A stretch of DNA of 64,000 nucleotides from Oceanibium sediminis (GCF_003265325.1 NZ_QGNX01000004.1:248001-312000), one strand, 5' to 3'. Positions 1-8,198 are shown, counted from the stretch's first letter. Notes: generated by a model not told the origin, from the letters alone. Translations and numbers: made by a program.

Positions 1-96
1 GTACTCGGTGTCCACCGGGCGGAACAGCCCTCTGAGATACGGATTGTCGGTATCTTCCGGAACGGTGACGTTCAGCTTGGCGTGGATGTCGAGCAT
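1..96 (-). CDS. Carotenoid oxygenase-like protein, N-terminal fragment (gene runs off the window)
   Basis: Only the first 32 codons are present, read leftwards from an ATG with a strong GGGAGGAGC ribosome binding site just upstream (101-109). The peptide contains NPYLRGLF followed by RPV. Proteins of the carotenoid / lignostilbene cleavage dioxygenase family (RPE65-like) often begin with an 'NPYL-G-F-PV' segment. Those enzymes cleave C=C bonds of carotenoids or stilbenes with a four-His Fe(II) centre, which would lie outside the window. The family call rests on this short motif alone. Confidence 0.5.
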   Translation of the reverse strand, partial: MLDIHAKLNVTVPEDTDNPYLRGLFRPVDTEY

Positions 97-212
97 CTGA
101 GCTCCTCCCATTGAGCAACACGTTGTGATCTGGGGGGAAGGTATGACAAAGTTATTACTTATGTCAATTATTACATATGCATGAGATTACGCGGCGAAAT
201 TTTATACTGTTT
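97..212. promoter_or_regulatory. AT-rich intergenic region, likely promoter of the carotenoid-oxygenase-like gene
   Basis: This 116-bp gap is markedly more AT-rich than its surroundings. It holds ACATATGCA at 173-181, and the same 9-mer recurs at 1139-1147 in the next promoter gap (between the divergent hydrolases). No factor can be named; the shared word may be a common regulatory site or chance. Confidence 0.35.
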
Positions 213-1112
213 TCAACGCAGAAAACGGACGAACCAATCGCGTGCAGCGGCTGAGGCAGCATCGAAAGCCGCGGTGTAGGCGGCGAAATGCCCGCCGGGA
301 ATCATCGCCAGGGACTTGGGCTCACGCGCCTGCTCGTATGCCCCGAGGGCCAGGTCCGTGGGGGTGACGGAATCCCGGTCCGCCACGATCATCAGCAACG
401 GCGTGGGAGCGATGAAGGACACCCATGCGCCAGGCTCGTAAGCCCGGGAATACTCCAGCGAGCGCAGGGTCACCTCGTTGCGCCAAGCCCCGCCCCGCGC
501 AGCCGCGCTTTCGTACCACTCAACCGCGTCGGGCGCGGTATAGACCGCCCGCCCATCGGCAATATCCGACACCAGCAAGCGCGTCTGCGGCAGAGCCCCC
601 TGCATCCGCGCCAAGCGATCCTTCGCTTGCGTTTCGACCAATGCATCAAGGGCCTGCGGCGTAAACCGCCGCCGCGTCACCGCGTTGCCGCTGATCGTCG
701 GAACCTGGGAAACAACGCATTTCACACGTGGATCCGTGGCCGCGAGCACGAGCACATGCCCGCCGCTGTAGCTGGTTCCCCACACCCCGATACGCGCCGG
801 ATCAACCTCGTCCCGCGCGGCGATCCAGGTGATCGCGTTGCGGTAATCCTCGACCTGCGCCATCGGGTCGATTTCCTGCCGGGGCACACCGTCGCTGGCG
901 CCAAGGCGGCGATAGTCGAACACCAGCACAACGAAGCCCGCCGCCGCAAAAACCTCGGCAAAGCGGTCGAGGTACATTTCCTTCACCGCGCCAAATCCAT
1001 GCGCCATGACGATCGCGGGACAAGGCCCCGAGGGCGTGCGCGGGCCATACAGCCAGCCGCGCAGCGTATCCCCTTCGGAAGGGAAGGATATGTCCTGACG
1101 ATCGATCTCCAT
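213..1112 (-). CDS. Alpha/beta hydrolase (CocE/dienelactone-hydrolase-like), 299 aa
   Basis: A soluble alpha/beta hydrolase, probably a cytoplasmic esterase or C-C hydrolase of unknown substrate. It has the oxyanion-hole segment HGFG (about residues 38-41), a nucleophile elbow GTSYSGG with Ser114 (the G-x-S-Y-x-G form seen in CocE/UilS-like and peptidase S15-like hydrolases), a late Asp in DRDSVTP and a late His in GGHFAAY. No signal peptide is visible. The ATG is preceded by AAGGCGGAA on the minus strand. It is divergent from a second hydrolase at 1202, with about 90 bp of AT-rich sequence between them, so both probably use promoters in that gap. Fold is clear; substrate unknown. Confidence 0.85.
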   Translation of the reverse strand: MEIDRQDISFPSEGDTLRGWLYGPRTPSGPCPAIVMAHGFGAVKEMYLDRFAEVFAAAGFVVLVFDYRRLGASDGVPRQEIDPMAQVEDYRNAITWIAARDEVDPARIGVWGTSYSGGHVLVLAATDPRVKCVVSQVPTISGNAVTRRRFTPQALDALVETQAKDRLARMQGALPQTRLLVSDIADGRAVYTAPDAVEWYESAAARGGAWRNEVTLRSLEYSRAYEPGAWVSFIAPTPLLMIVADRDSVTPTDLALGAYEQAREPKSLAMIPGGHFAAYTAAFDAASAAARDWFVRFLR

Positions 1113-1201
1113 GATTCCGCCTTAATATATATATTTTGACATATGCAACGGAAAAATGTAGGCGCTGGACCGTCAATCAGATCACCGCTTGGAGGCTCTC
1201 A
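1113..1201. promoter_or_regulatory. Divergent promoter region between two hydrolase genes
   Basis: The gap contains an alternating TA tract and then TTTTGACATATGCA. The 9-mer ACATATGCA (1139-1147) also occurs in the 97-212 gap. The GGAG at about 1191-1194 is the ribosome binding site of the rightward gene. Confidence 0.4.
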
Positions 1202-1912
1202 ATGGAAATTCTGGCCGTCCCCGGCATCAACAACACCGCCGCAACCTTCGATGGCCTGCGCCGGCACATGCCCGCCGGACACAGCGTCATCACCACGGAC
1301 TGCCCCGCCATCGACGACATAGACGGCATCGCGCATGCCCTGCTCGCCGGGGCCCCCGAGCGTTTCGTCGTTCTCGGCCATTCCTTCGGCGGATACGTCG
1401 CGCTGGCCATGCTGGCCGCCGCGCCCGAACGGATCGCCGGCGTGGTGCTGGTGAACTCCAACGACTGGGCGGATACTGAAACCGTGGCCGCTACCCGCCG
1501 GGAAAAGGCGGCACGGGCCGAACAGGGCGAATACGCCGAACTGGCCGCCGCCGCCTCCGCCAGGGCCTACCACCCGGACAATGCCGGGCGCGCGGACCTG
1601 CTGGCCGAACGCGCCGCGGGCCTGGAAAACTACGGCCCCGAGCGTTTCGCCGCCCACATGCGCGCCTGCGCCGCCCGACCCGACCGCTCCGAACTGCTTA
1701 AGGCGGCGGGCCGCCCGGTGCTGGTGATCAGCGGCGATCATGACGTGGTGATCCCGACCGAACGGCAAACGCAGATGGCTCAGCGCCTCGGCGCGGAGCA
1801 GACGATCATCGCCACGGCGGGACACATGCTGCCTGCCGAACAACCCGAAGCCCTGGCCAAGGCGCTGTCCGAATGGATCGACACTAGCCTGACCGACGAG
1901 AAAGGACACTGA
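1202..1912 (+). CDS. Alpha/beta hydrolase, 236 aa
   Basis: A compact alpha/beta hydrolase with the classic nucleophile elbow GHSFGG (Ser61), an acid residue in ISGDHDVVIP and the catalytic His in TAGHMLP. The start at 1202 is chosen because TTGGAGG lies 7 bp upstream; the in-frame ATG at 1136 would add 22 residues from the promoter region. The protein is short for the family, with a small cap. It is followed after 1 bp by another hydrolase gene, so the two form an operon. Several hydrolases next to a possible carotenoid/stilbene dioxygenase suggest processing of esters or ring-cleavage products, but the substrate is unknown. Confidence 0.85.
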   Translation: MEILAVPGINNTAATFDGLRRHMPAGHSVITTDCPAIDDIDGIAHALLAGAPERFVVLGHSFGGYVALAMLAAAPERIAGVVLVNSNDWADTETVAATRREKAARAEQGEYAELAAAASARAYHPDNAGRADLLAERAAGLENYGPERFAAHMRACAARPDRSELLKAAGRPVLVISGDHDVVIPTERQTQMAQRLGAEQTIIATAGHMLPAEQPEALAKALSEWIDTSLTDEKGH

Positions 1913-1913
1913 C

Positions 1914-2714
1914 ATGACGACCGCCCTGCCCCAATACCGCGTCTTCGGCGCCGGTGACACGACCCTCTTCCCGCTGCACGGCGCCTATGGCGACGGCCGC
2001 TACTTCGAGGATTTCGCCACGCGGATCGCCGACGCCGGCTACCGCGTCGTCGTCTGGGATTGCCCGGGCTACGGCTCCTCGGCCGCTGTCGAACCGGCCA
2101 CCATCGAGCGTTTTGCCGAAGCCGCGATCGCGCTGGTGCAGAAGGAAGCCACCGGGCTCAACGTGCTGCTCGGCCATTCCATGGGCGCGCTGATCGGCCC
2201 CTATGCCGCCAACCGCGAGCCGTTGATCCACGGGCTGATTCTGTCCGCCGGGTCCCGCGGTTTCGCCGCGCGCACGCCCGAGGATCAGAAGCAATACATG
2301 AAGGACCGCCTCGCCCCGATCGAGAACGGGATCAGCGTGCGCGACTACGCGACGCCGATGATCACCAGCATGATGGCCAAGGGGGCCTCCGGGCCGCTGG
2401 TGGACAAGGTGTTCGAGGTGGTGCTGTCCATGAAGACGGAAACCTTCGCCACCTCGATCCGCGCCATCGGCAGCTACGACGGGCGCCCGGCGCTGAACGA
2501 GCTGACCAAGCCCACGCTGATGATCGCCGGTCGCGAAGACCCCGCCTGCACCGCCGAGGGCATGAAGCTGATGCACGACATGGTCGCAAGCAGCGAACTT
2601 CACGTGATCGAGAAAGCCGGCCACTACGCCTTCGCCGAGCAGCCCGAGGAATACAGCAAGCTGGTGCTGGACTTCCTCGCCGCGCAGCAAAGCGCCGCCG
2701 ACTCCGCGGCCTGA
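1914..2714 (+). CDS. Alpha/beta hydrolase, 266 aa
   Basis: Second gene of the 1202-2714 operon, starting 1 bp after the upstream stop with AAAGGA as ribosome binding site. The protein has HGAYGDG near the oxyanion hole, the elbow GHSMGA with Ser89, an acid in IAGREDPA and the terminal His in AGHYAFAEQP. It resembles the general esterase / haloalkane-dehalogenase-like group of alpha/beta hydrolases. No export signal. Substrate unknown. Confidence 0.85.
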   Translation: MTTALPQYRVFGAGDTTLFPLHGAYGDGRYFEDFATRIADAGYRVVVWDCPGYGSSAAVEPATIERFAEAAIALVQKEATGLNVLLGHSMGALIGPYAANREPLIHGLILSAGSRGFAARTPEDQKQYMKDRLAPIENGISVRDYATPMITSMMAKGASGPLVDKVFEVVLSMKTETFATSIRAIGSYDGRPALNELTKPTLMIAGREDPACTAEGMKLMHDMVASSELHVIEKAGHYAFAEQPEEYSKLVLDFLAAQQSAADSAA

Positions 2715-2747
2715 CTGGGCTCGGCGCAGCCTGGCAGCAACGAAGTC

Positions 2748-2773
2748 ATCCCGCGCCGCGCAAGGCGCGGGAT
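2748..2773. repeat. Perfect 10-bp-stem palindrome between convergent genes
   Basis: ATCCCGCGCC (2748-2757) pairs with GGCGCGGGAT (2764-2773) around a 6-nt loop. GTC just before and ATGAC just after could extend the stem. It sits between the hydrolase operon and the convergent LysR gene. It could be a bidirectional terminator without a T tract, or one copy of a dispersed extragenic palindrome. Confidence 0.55.
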
Positions 2774-2808
2774 CCATGACCCGGCGGGGCACTGACGCCC
2801 CTGTGAGG

Positions 2809-3690
2809 TCACGCGGCCTTTCGGGACAGCACCTCGACAAAGGCTTGCGCGATCGGGTTCGGCACCGTCGTGCGGTGCCAGATCGCAAAGACCGGCAATG
2901 TCGCCATGCGGTAGGCGGGCAGGCATTCGACCAACGCCCCGCTCTTGAGCTGGCCTTCGACGAAATGGGTCGGCGGCGAGGACATGCCAACGCCAAGGCG
3001 GGTCATGTCGACCATTGCCTCGATGCTGTTCACGGTCAGATGGCCCGCCTGCTCCACCGTCAGCCCGTCCCCCTCCGGCCCGTGCAGCACGCGCCGCGCC
3101 TCCATCCCGGCGAACTTGATCCAGGGAACGCGGCCCAGGTCCTGCGGCGTTTCGATGGGCCCGTGCCGCGTCACGAAAGCGGGGCTCGCGACAAGGGTGC
3201 GCGGCATGTCCCAGATGTGTTTGCACATCAGGCTCGAGTCATCGAGCCGACCGATCCGCACGGCGACATCGATCGTCTCGGCGACCAGGTCGCTGACGCG
3301 GTTGTCATAGTGCAGGTGCAGGTCGACCTTCGGACATTCCGCCGCGAAGGCCGCGATCAGCTCGGACACGCGGGAATGGGAAAGCGCCGTCGTCAGCGTG
3401 ACCTTCAGCCGCCCGGACAGTGCGCCCGCCGCGCCCTGCACCCCGGCAAACCCGGCGCGGGCCGCCGCCAGCATCTTTTCGGAGGCGTCGAACAGGGCCG
3501 CGCCGTCCGTCGTCAGCGTGAACCGCCGGGTGGAGCGATAGAGCAGCGGCACACCGACCGCCTCCTCGAGAACACGGATGTGATAGCTGATCGCCGACGG
3601 GGTCATGTTCAGCCGATCCGCCGCCGCCCGGAACTGCCCGGCGCGGACGACCTCGGCAAAGACGGCCATGGACTTGAGATGTTCGATCAT
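2809..3690 (-). CDS. LysR-type transcriptional regulator, 293 aa
   Basis: The N-terminus is a LysR winged HTH (F-A-E-V-V-R-A-G-Q-F, then TPSAISYHIRVLEE and a wing ending STRRF), followed by a periplasmic-binding-like effector domain. The start at 3690 gives the usual MIEHLKSMAVF opening; a longer in-frame start at 3738 would lie inside the intergenic site. The gene is divergent from a LysE-family exporter, and a 37-bp element overlapping its start codon is repeated in front of the hydrolase at 4686. I infer that it controls both the exporter and that hydrolase, and itself. Confidence 0.9.
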   Translation of the reverse strand: MIEHLKSMAVFAEVVRAGQFRAAADRLNMTPSAISYHIRVLEEAVGVPLLYRSTRRFTLTTDGAALFDASEKMLAAARAGFAGVQGAAGALSGRLKVTLTTALSHSRVSELIAAFAAECPKVDLHLHYDNRVSDLVAETIDVAVRIGRLDDSSLMCKHIWDMPRTLVASPAFVTRHGPIETPQDLGRVPWIKFAGMEARRVLHGPEGDGLTVEQAGHLTVNSIEAMVDMTRLGVGMSSPPTHFVEGQLKSGALVECLPAYRMATLPVFAIWHRTTVPNPIAQAFVEVLSRKAA

Positions 3691-3724
3691 TATGCAGCTC
3701 AGTTGAATTATGAGATCAGATAGC
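3688..3724. promoter_or_regulatory. Putative LysR operator, copy 1
   Basis: A 37-bp stretch over the LysR start codon, about 58 bp before the LysE-family start, that matches 4522-4558 at 32 of 37 positions. It contains two ATTATG words 18 bp apart and CTCAGTTGA between them. Looser similarity continues a few bases past the end. Its place in a LysR/target divergent gap makes a LysR binding site the best reading. Confidence 0.65.
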
Positions 3725-3781
3725 CCCGCTTGTTTCACGCATCAAGGTTTCGCTACCCCGGCCAGAGCAACGGAGAGCCGA

Positions 3782-4378
3782 ATGGATCAAACCGCGACAA
3801 TGGCGCTATTCGCGCTGACCATGTCCATTTCACCCGGTCCGGTGAATGTGATCACCCTGTCGACCGGGCTGAACCATGGCACACGAAAGGCCTTGGGCTT
3901 CGTCACCGGCGCGACCATCGGCTTTACGGCCCTGCTGTTGATGATCGGCCTGGGGCTGTCGGCGGTGTCTGTGCGCTTTGGCCGTATCATCGACGTGGCG
4001 ACCGTCCTCGGGGCGTTGCTGATCCTCTACTTCGGTTACAAGCTTCTGACCTCCGGCGGAGGGGTGAGCGCGGCGGAGCGCCCGGTTCCGAGGTTCTGGC
4101 AGGGGGCCGCGCTGCAATGGCTGAACCCGAAGGCCTGGGGCGCCTGCATCGCGGCGGTGGGGTTGTTCCAGCTCGATCAAAGCCGCTCGGTGCTTTACTT
4201 CTTTGTCGGGCTCTATGGCGTCATCTGCTTTTTCGGCATCGGAAGTTGGGCGGTTTTCGGCAGCCAGGTGGAGCGGTTCCTGCGCTCCCCCGAAGGGCTG
4301 GTCCGGATAAACAGGGTGCTTGGCGCAATCCTCGTGACGTTGGCGGTCCTATTGCCTGCCCAGCAACTGCTGCAGTGA
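3782..4378 (+). CDS. LysE/RhtB family amino-acid-type exporter, 198 aa
   Basis: An integral inner-membrane protein of the LysE/RhtB translocator family, about 200 aa as usual, with a family-typical N-terminus SPGPVNVITLS and several hydrophobic segments. Characterised members export amino acids or homoserine lactones using the proton gradient. The ATG at 3782 follows GGAGAG; an upstream in-frame start at 3710 would sit inside the operator. It is divergent from the LysR gene and shares its operator with the hydrolase at 4686, so exporter and hydrolase may be two responses to the same compound. Exported compound unknown. Confidence 0.85.
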   Translation: MDQTATMALFALTMSISPGPVNVITLSTGLNHGTRKALGFVTGATIGFTALLLMIGLGLSAVSVRFGRIIDVATVLGALLILYFGYKLLTSGGGVSAAERPVPRFWQGAALQWLNPKAWGACIAAVGLFQLDQSRSVLYFFVGLYGVICFFGIGSWAVFGSQVERFLRSPEGLVRINRVLGAILVTLAVLLPAQQLLQ

Positions 4379-4422
4379 TCGCCGGACGGTCCGTTCGATA
4401 GCTTCCGGCATAGTGCCTGTCA

Positions 4423-4451
4423 GCGGACGGCCCGGCGGTAAAGCCGTCCGC
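4423..4451 (+). terminator. Hairpin after the LysE-family gene
   Basis: GCGGACGGC (4423-4431) pairs perfectly with GCCGTCCGC (4443-4451) around an 11-nt loop, 45 bp past the exporter stop. There is no T tract. Probable terminator. Confidence 0.5.
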
Positions 4452-4461
4452 GATGCAGGGC

Positions 4462-4472
4462 GGGGGGGGGGG
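4462..4472. repeat. G11 homopolymer in the gap before the hydrolase gene
   Basis: Eleven consecutive G. It is flanked by GCAGGGC on the left and GCCCTGC on the right, which could also pair. Such runs slip during replication and sequencing. It lies outside coding sequence, about 50 bp before operator copy 2. Confidence 0.6.
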
Positions 4473-4521
4473 CGCGAACCGCGCCCTGCCCGCCCATGAT
4501 CCGGGTCCACCGTCGGCGCGC

Positions 4522-4558
4522 CATTATGCAACTCAGCTGAATTATGAAATCCAATAGC
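4522..4558. promoter_or_regulatory. Putative LysR operator, copy 2
   Basis: Matches 3688-3724 at 32 of 37 positions, in the same orientation. Its centre TCAGCTGA is a perfect palindrome. It lies about 128 bp before the hydrolase at 4686, within a gap of about 300 bp that otherwise holds only the hairpin and the G11 run. Confidence 0.65.
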
Positions 4559-4685
4559 TGGCTTTGTCCTGCCCGCGCGAACTCCGCTAGATTTCCGGCG
4601 AAACGCGAAGCCACGCAAAAGACAGACCCAACAGCGCCCCTGCGCGGGCAGTCCGACCACCTGCGATCAACAGAAGACGATCAGA

Positions 4686-5612
4686 ATGAGACTCAGAAAC
4701 CTGCTCCTCCTTACCGCTTCCCTTGCCGTCATCGGCGCTGGCGCGGTGCTTTACACGCCAAGCCTGCCAGCCACCACGCTTGAAGCGAAATACACCAACG
4801 ACGCCTCCCAATTCATGGAGATTGACGGGCTGCGCGTCCACTACCGGGACCAGGGCCAGGGCGATCCGCTCGTGCTGATCCACGGATCGAACGCCTCGCT
4901 GCATACCTGGGAGGGATGGGTGAAAGCGCTTGAAGGGGACTTCCGCGTCATCTCCCTCGACCTTCCGGGGCATGGGCTGACCGGGCCCGATGCGGCGGGG
5001 CGCTATGACTGGATCAGCATGGCCGGGATCGTCGATACGCTGATGGCCCGACTCGGGCTGGAAAGCTTCGCCATCGCGGGCAACTCCATGGGCGGCGCAG
5101 TGGCGTGGAACTACGCCATCCTTCACCCCGAAAAGGTCGAGAAGCTCATCCTGCTGAACAGCCGCGGCTATCCCAGCGAGGAACCCATGCCCGCGATCTT
5201 CAAGGCCTACGCGACGCCCGTCCTCGGCCATGTGCTGACCCGCGTGACGCCAAGGTCCTCCGTCAGCGCCAGCCTTGAAACCGTCTACGGGGACCCGGGA
5301 AAGCTGGGGGCGGAGCAGGTCACGCTTTACCACGACCTCATGCTGAGGGAAGGAAATCGGGAAGCGACGCGGGTGCGACTGTCGCAACCCTCTCGCGATG
5401 ACCTGCTGCCGAGGATCGGTGAAATCGAAGCGCCGACGCTGATCATGTGGGGGACCGAGGATCGCTGGATCCTGCCCAAGTACGCCGAGAGGTTCGATCG
5501 CGACATCCCCGACTCCGAGGTGCTGCTTTTCGACGGCGCGGGTCACGCCCCGATGGAAGAGATTCCGCAAGTGACGGCGAACGCGGCAAGGGCGTTCCTT
5601 CAGTCAGAGTGA
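4686..5612 (+). CDS. Membrane-anchored or exported alpha/beta hydrolase, 308 aa
   Basis: The N-terminus (MRLRN followed by about 16 hydrophobic residues) is a signal anchor or signal peptide, so the enzyme probably acts in the periplasm or on the inner-membrane outer face. The hydrolase domain starts near residue 44: LIHGSNAS (oxyanion hole), LDLPGHGLT, nucleophile elbow GNSMGG with Ser134, acid in WGTEDRWILP and His in GAGHAPMEE. It belongs to the epoxide-hydrolase / MhpC-like alpha/beta hydrolases. The upstream gap carries a copy of the LysR operator found at the LysR/LysE promoter, linking its expression to that exporter. Substrate unknown. Confidence 0.85.
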   Translation: MRLRNLLLLTASLAVIGAGAVLYTPSLPATTLEAKYTNDASQFMEIDGLRVHYRDQGQGDPLVLIHGSNASLHTWEGWVKALEGDFRVISLDLPGHGLTGPDAAGRYDWISMAGIVDTLMARLGLESFAIAGNSMGGAVAWNYAILHPEKVEKLILLNSRGYPSEEPMPAIFKAYATPVLGHVLTRVTPRSSVSASLETVYGDPGKLGAEQVTLYHDLMLREGNREATRVRLSQPSRDDLLPRIGEIEAPTLIMWGTEDRWILPKYAERFDRDIPDSEVLLFDGAGHAPMEEIPQVTANAARAFLQSE

Positions 5613-5716
5613 CCCCCGCCGAAGGCGTGCGGGGCGGTTTCCATGGCTGGTGACTGACCCCGCCGCCGGACGGGCCACGGCCGCGCCGCCCGCGATCCGG
5701 ATCGCTTGCGTGCGCC

Positions 5717-5751
5717 AAGGCCCCTCGCGACGGGTGCTATCGAGGGGCCTT
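5717..5751. terminator. Bidirectional terminator hairpin
   Basis: AAGGCCCCTCG (5717-5727) and CGAGGGGCCTT (5741-5751) form a perfect 11-bp stem with a 13-nt loop, between the stops of two convergent genes (5612 and 5760). The AA/TT ends give a short T stretch on both strands. Confidence 0.8.
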
Positions 5752-5759
5752 CGGATGAC

Positions 5760-7307
5760 TCAAAATCTGTAGCCGAACTGAACCGAAGCGCCTTTCGCCT
5801 CGTAATCGCTGCGCCCGATGCCATCCAGGTAGCCGGACAGCTCGATACTGTACCCGGCCGGGTTGCGGTGGATCCAACCGGCGCTCAGGCGGCCCCGATG
5901 CGCCAAGATGTCTTGGTTCAGCAGCTCCTCCCGGGAAACAACACGCTCGCGGCTGCCGATCCAGTCCACCTCCCCGGTAATCGCGTTGCGTTCATCCAGG
6001 TCATGCTCGAAGGTCAGGCCAAGCGTCATCTCTGCCGTTGAGATGGTCTGGGCCGGGACGTTGTTCCCGAGCGTAGAAACGAAACCATCCTGGTAATCCT
6101 CGGTATAAGCGGCTTCGAGGTAGGGCATCCAGGTCGTGCGGCCTTTCTGAACCTCCCCCGAGACCTTGACCTTTGCCAACCAACGCTCTGTCTCGAAAGA
6201 CGCGTCACCGGTCCCGTCCATGCGGACATCGTTTTCGCTTCCCCCGTAAAGAAGGCGCCCCTCGAAAAACAGCGAGGTCTGAGGGGGGCGGTAGACGATG
6301 TAGGGACCAGCCAGCCACCCCTGCCCTTCGATATCTGCATAGAGATCGTCGAGGCGCGCATGGTCGAGCTGGAGCATCAGGCCCAGCAGCGTCCGATCGC
6401 CAAGCGCCATGTGCGCCCCCAACGCCCCGAAGGAATAGGACAGGTCGGACCCGTCCCGCGTGGACCAGGCCGCCGTCAGATCGGCCCAGAAGGACCCGCC
6501 CGCGGCAACACTCAGATCGAGGGAGCCGACACCGTTGGCGTAGTCGAGCCGGGAATGGGATTGCCTGTCGCCCCGCAACAGCCCGGTCAGGTCCGGCTGG
6601 CTCGACAGCAGGGTATCGGCACGCTGCCGCATGAAGCGCCTGACGTTGAGGGCTGTCAGGTCAGGCGGACCACTCACGGTAGCGTCAATCTCGATCACAC
6701 TGCCGTACGCGGAATACTGAACCGCGTATTGCGAAATGAAAGTGGTGCGGATTTTTCCTGTGAGCACATAGTATCTTTCCTCGCCATCCGCGCCATCCGC
6801 GCGGAACTGCGCAAAGATTTCACAGGTAAGACTCTGAGAACCGGGGCGTACGAAATTGGGATCGGGCCTGGCCTGTTTGTCAAACTCCGGGCACACGCTT
6901 TCCCAAAAGTTCCCGGTATCCGGATCCTCGAACGGGATACGCCGACCGTCGCCCGTCGTAATATTTGCGATCCGGTAGTTTTCAAAACTCAAGCGGCCAT
7001 ACTCGGCCACGAGATCAAATCCCGCCGCTTCGGACCCACAATCATTGCGGATTGGGATTGTATCACGCGCCTTTTTATAGTCATCGACCCTCACCCATTC
7101 GCTGTAGCACTCAATAGGCCATGCGCGCTGATCTTCGAGTGAGCCACTGGAAGTGCCCCCAATCCCCTGAGCCTGCACCGCGCCCGAAGCGACGATGCTG
7201 CCCGCAAATAGAAGTGGTGGCAGTGTCGCCACGACGAACGACATGCGCCGCGTGATTTGTGCCGCGCTAAGAATGGACTCGAACACAGAAGCAAGCTTCC
7301 GAAACAT
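5760..7307 (-). CDS. Autotransporter-type outer-membrane beta-barrel protein, 515 aa
   Basis: An outer-membrane protein. It starts with a long signal region (MFRKL, hydrophobic stretch around residues 22-45, cleavage likely after VQAQ), then about 190 residues with four Cys and no recognised fold, then a C-terminal barrel of about 270 residues with alternating aromatic/hydrophobic strands ending in GYRF, the terminal aromatic expected by the Bam machinery. The barrel resembles the autotransporter (type V) domain, but the passenger is very short and lacks beta-helix repeats. Ribosome binding site AAAGGCGAAAG precedes the start. Monocistronic. Function unknown. Confidence 0.75.
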   Translation of the reverse strand: MFRKLASVFESILSAAQITRRMSFVVATLPPLLFAGSIVASGAVQAQGIGGTSSGSLEDQRAWPIECYSEWVRVDDYKKARDTIPIRNDCGSEAAGFDLVAEYGRLSFENYRIANITTGDGRRIPFEDPDTGNFWESVCPEFDKQARPDPNFVRPGSQSLTCEIFAQFRADGADGEERYYVLTGKIRTTFISQYAVQYSAYGSVIEIDATVSGPPDLTALNVRRFMRQRADTLLSSQPDLTGLLRGDRQSHSRLDYANGVGSLDLSVAAGGSFWADLTAAWSTRDGSDLSYSFGALGAHMALGDRTLLGLMLQLDHARLDDLYADIEGQGWLAGPYIVYRPPQTSLFFEGRLLYGGSENDVRMDGTGDASFETERWLAKVKVSGEVQKGRTTWMPYLEAAYTEDYQDGFVSTLGNNVPAQTISTAEMTLGLTFEHDLDERNAITGEVDWIGSRERVVSREELLNQDILAHRGRLSAGWIHRNPAGYSIELSGYLDGIGRSDYEAKGASVQFGYRF

Positions 7308-7910
7308 AAATCTTTCGCCTTTCTTCCAAATTACTCTCTTAGGAACAACGAGTTATATCTGGGTGTTAAGTCTTTTTTTACCTGACTAAGCTATTGCATT
7401 GGCTTCACTACAAACGGCAGCTTTCAGGTTCTGACGCGACTTGACGCTGACCAAACCCGGTGGCGGCAGACCAAGGGATACGTGCAGACGGTATTCATTA
7501 GAGCAAGTCATCAGCGAGCCGGTTTTAGTGGGCCCAGCAAGCGCCAATAGCGCGCGCCCTTCCATAGAGGACCGCCAAGTGGCTCCGGCGGCTCCCTTCG
7601 TAGAAATGCAGCATCGACTCTCCTGACCCGGGCCGTCCGGATTGGACCTCAAGGCAGCGGAAGATCGCAAGATTGAGAAATGATGAGCCATCCAGCAAAT
7701 CGACCTCCTCCGTCCGCGTTCGTAGCAAACGTGAACGTCCCGATCTGCCGCTGTGATTATTGATCCCCGGTAGATATTGTTCATAGACCGCAGGCGCTGA
7801 ACACCGGCGTATAGCGCATGGGCCTATGGACGGGCTTCAAACTGCAATGTGGACCCAAGGCGCAAGTATGGGTCCACCCGCTCACGAAATAATTGCGGAA
7901 ATCCCGGTAT
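7308..7910. other. About 600 bp without a supportable gene
   Basis: Between the autotransporter start and tRNA-Arg. Base composition is lower in GC than the flanks, and short open frames on both strands show no recognisable domain. The right part lies beyond the 3' end of the tRNA, a classic integration position, but no integrase, IS end or repeat of the tRNA 3' end was found. It may be the remains of an old insertion. The left end must carry the autotransporter promoter. Confidence 0.5.
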
Positions 7911-7987
7911 TGGCGACCCCTTGAGGACTCGAACCCCAAACCTGCTGATTAGAAGTCAGCTGCTCTATCCAGTTGAGCTAAGGGGCC
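7911..7987 (-). tRNA. tRNA-Arg (anticodon TCT)
   Basis: On the minus strand the sequence folds as a full cloverleaf: acceptor GGCCCCT / AGGGGTC, D arm with AGCTCAACTGGATAGAGC, anticodon stem GCTGA/TCAGC around a CTTCTAA loop (anticodon TCT, reads AGA), T arm with GGTTCGAGTCC, and an encoded CCA at 7911-7913. Confidence 0.95.
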
Positions 7988-8129
7988 GCTTTCCCCGACC
8001 CGCGTTTAGCCGATGACTCGTGGGCTGTCACGCCCCCGTGAAGCCGGGATCAGGCAAAACTGCCGCGCGTCGGCGGTAAGCCGGTTCTGCCCAAGCAGCG
8101 CGGGGCGCACGGTAAAAGGGGGGATTTGT

Positions 8130-8157
8130 GGCCGGGCAGTGTGGGCCCCGCCCGGCC
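8130..8157. terminator. GC-rich hairpin between tRNA-Arg and the VOC gene
   Basis: GGCCGGGC (8130-8137) pairs with GCCCGGCC (8150-8157), 12-nt loop. It lies downstream of the VOC gene on the minus strand, beyond the hairpin at 8175-8198. No T tract. Confidence 0.45.
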
Positions 8158-8174
8158 AAAGCGCCGCAAGACGC

Positions 8175-8198
8175 CACGCGACCCGTGCGAGTCGCGTG
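8175..8198 (-). terminator. Hairpin just after the VOC gene
   Basis: CACGCGAC (8175-8182) and GTCGCGTG (8191-8198) form an 8-bp stem with an 8-nt loop, starting 9 bp past the VOC stop at 8208. Likely transcription terminator. Confidence 0.5.

Noticed and set aside
7386-7784. A 132-codon leftward frame in the gap before tRNA-Arg
   Set aside because: No ribosome binding site, no recognisable domain and a competing frame on the other strand; composition is not that of the neighbouring genes.
7911-7987. tRNA-Arg as an active integration site
   Set aside because: No integrase and no direct repeat of the tRNA 3' end was found in the window.
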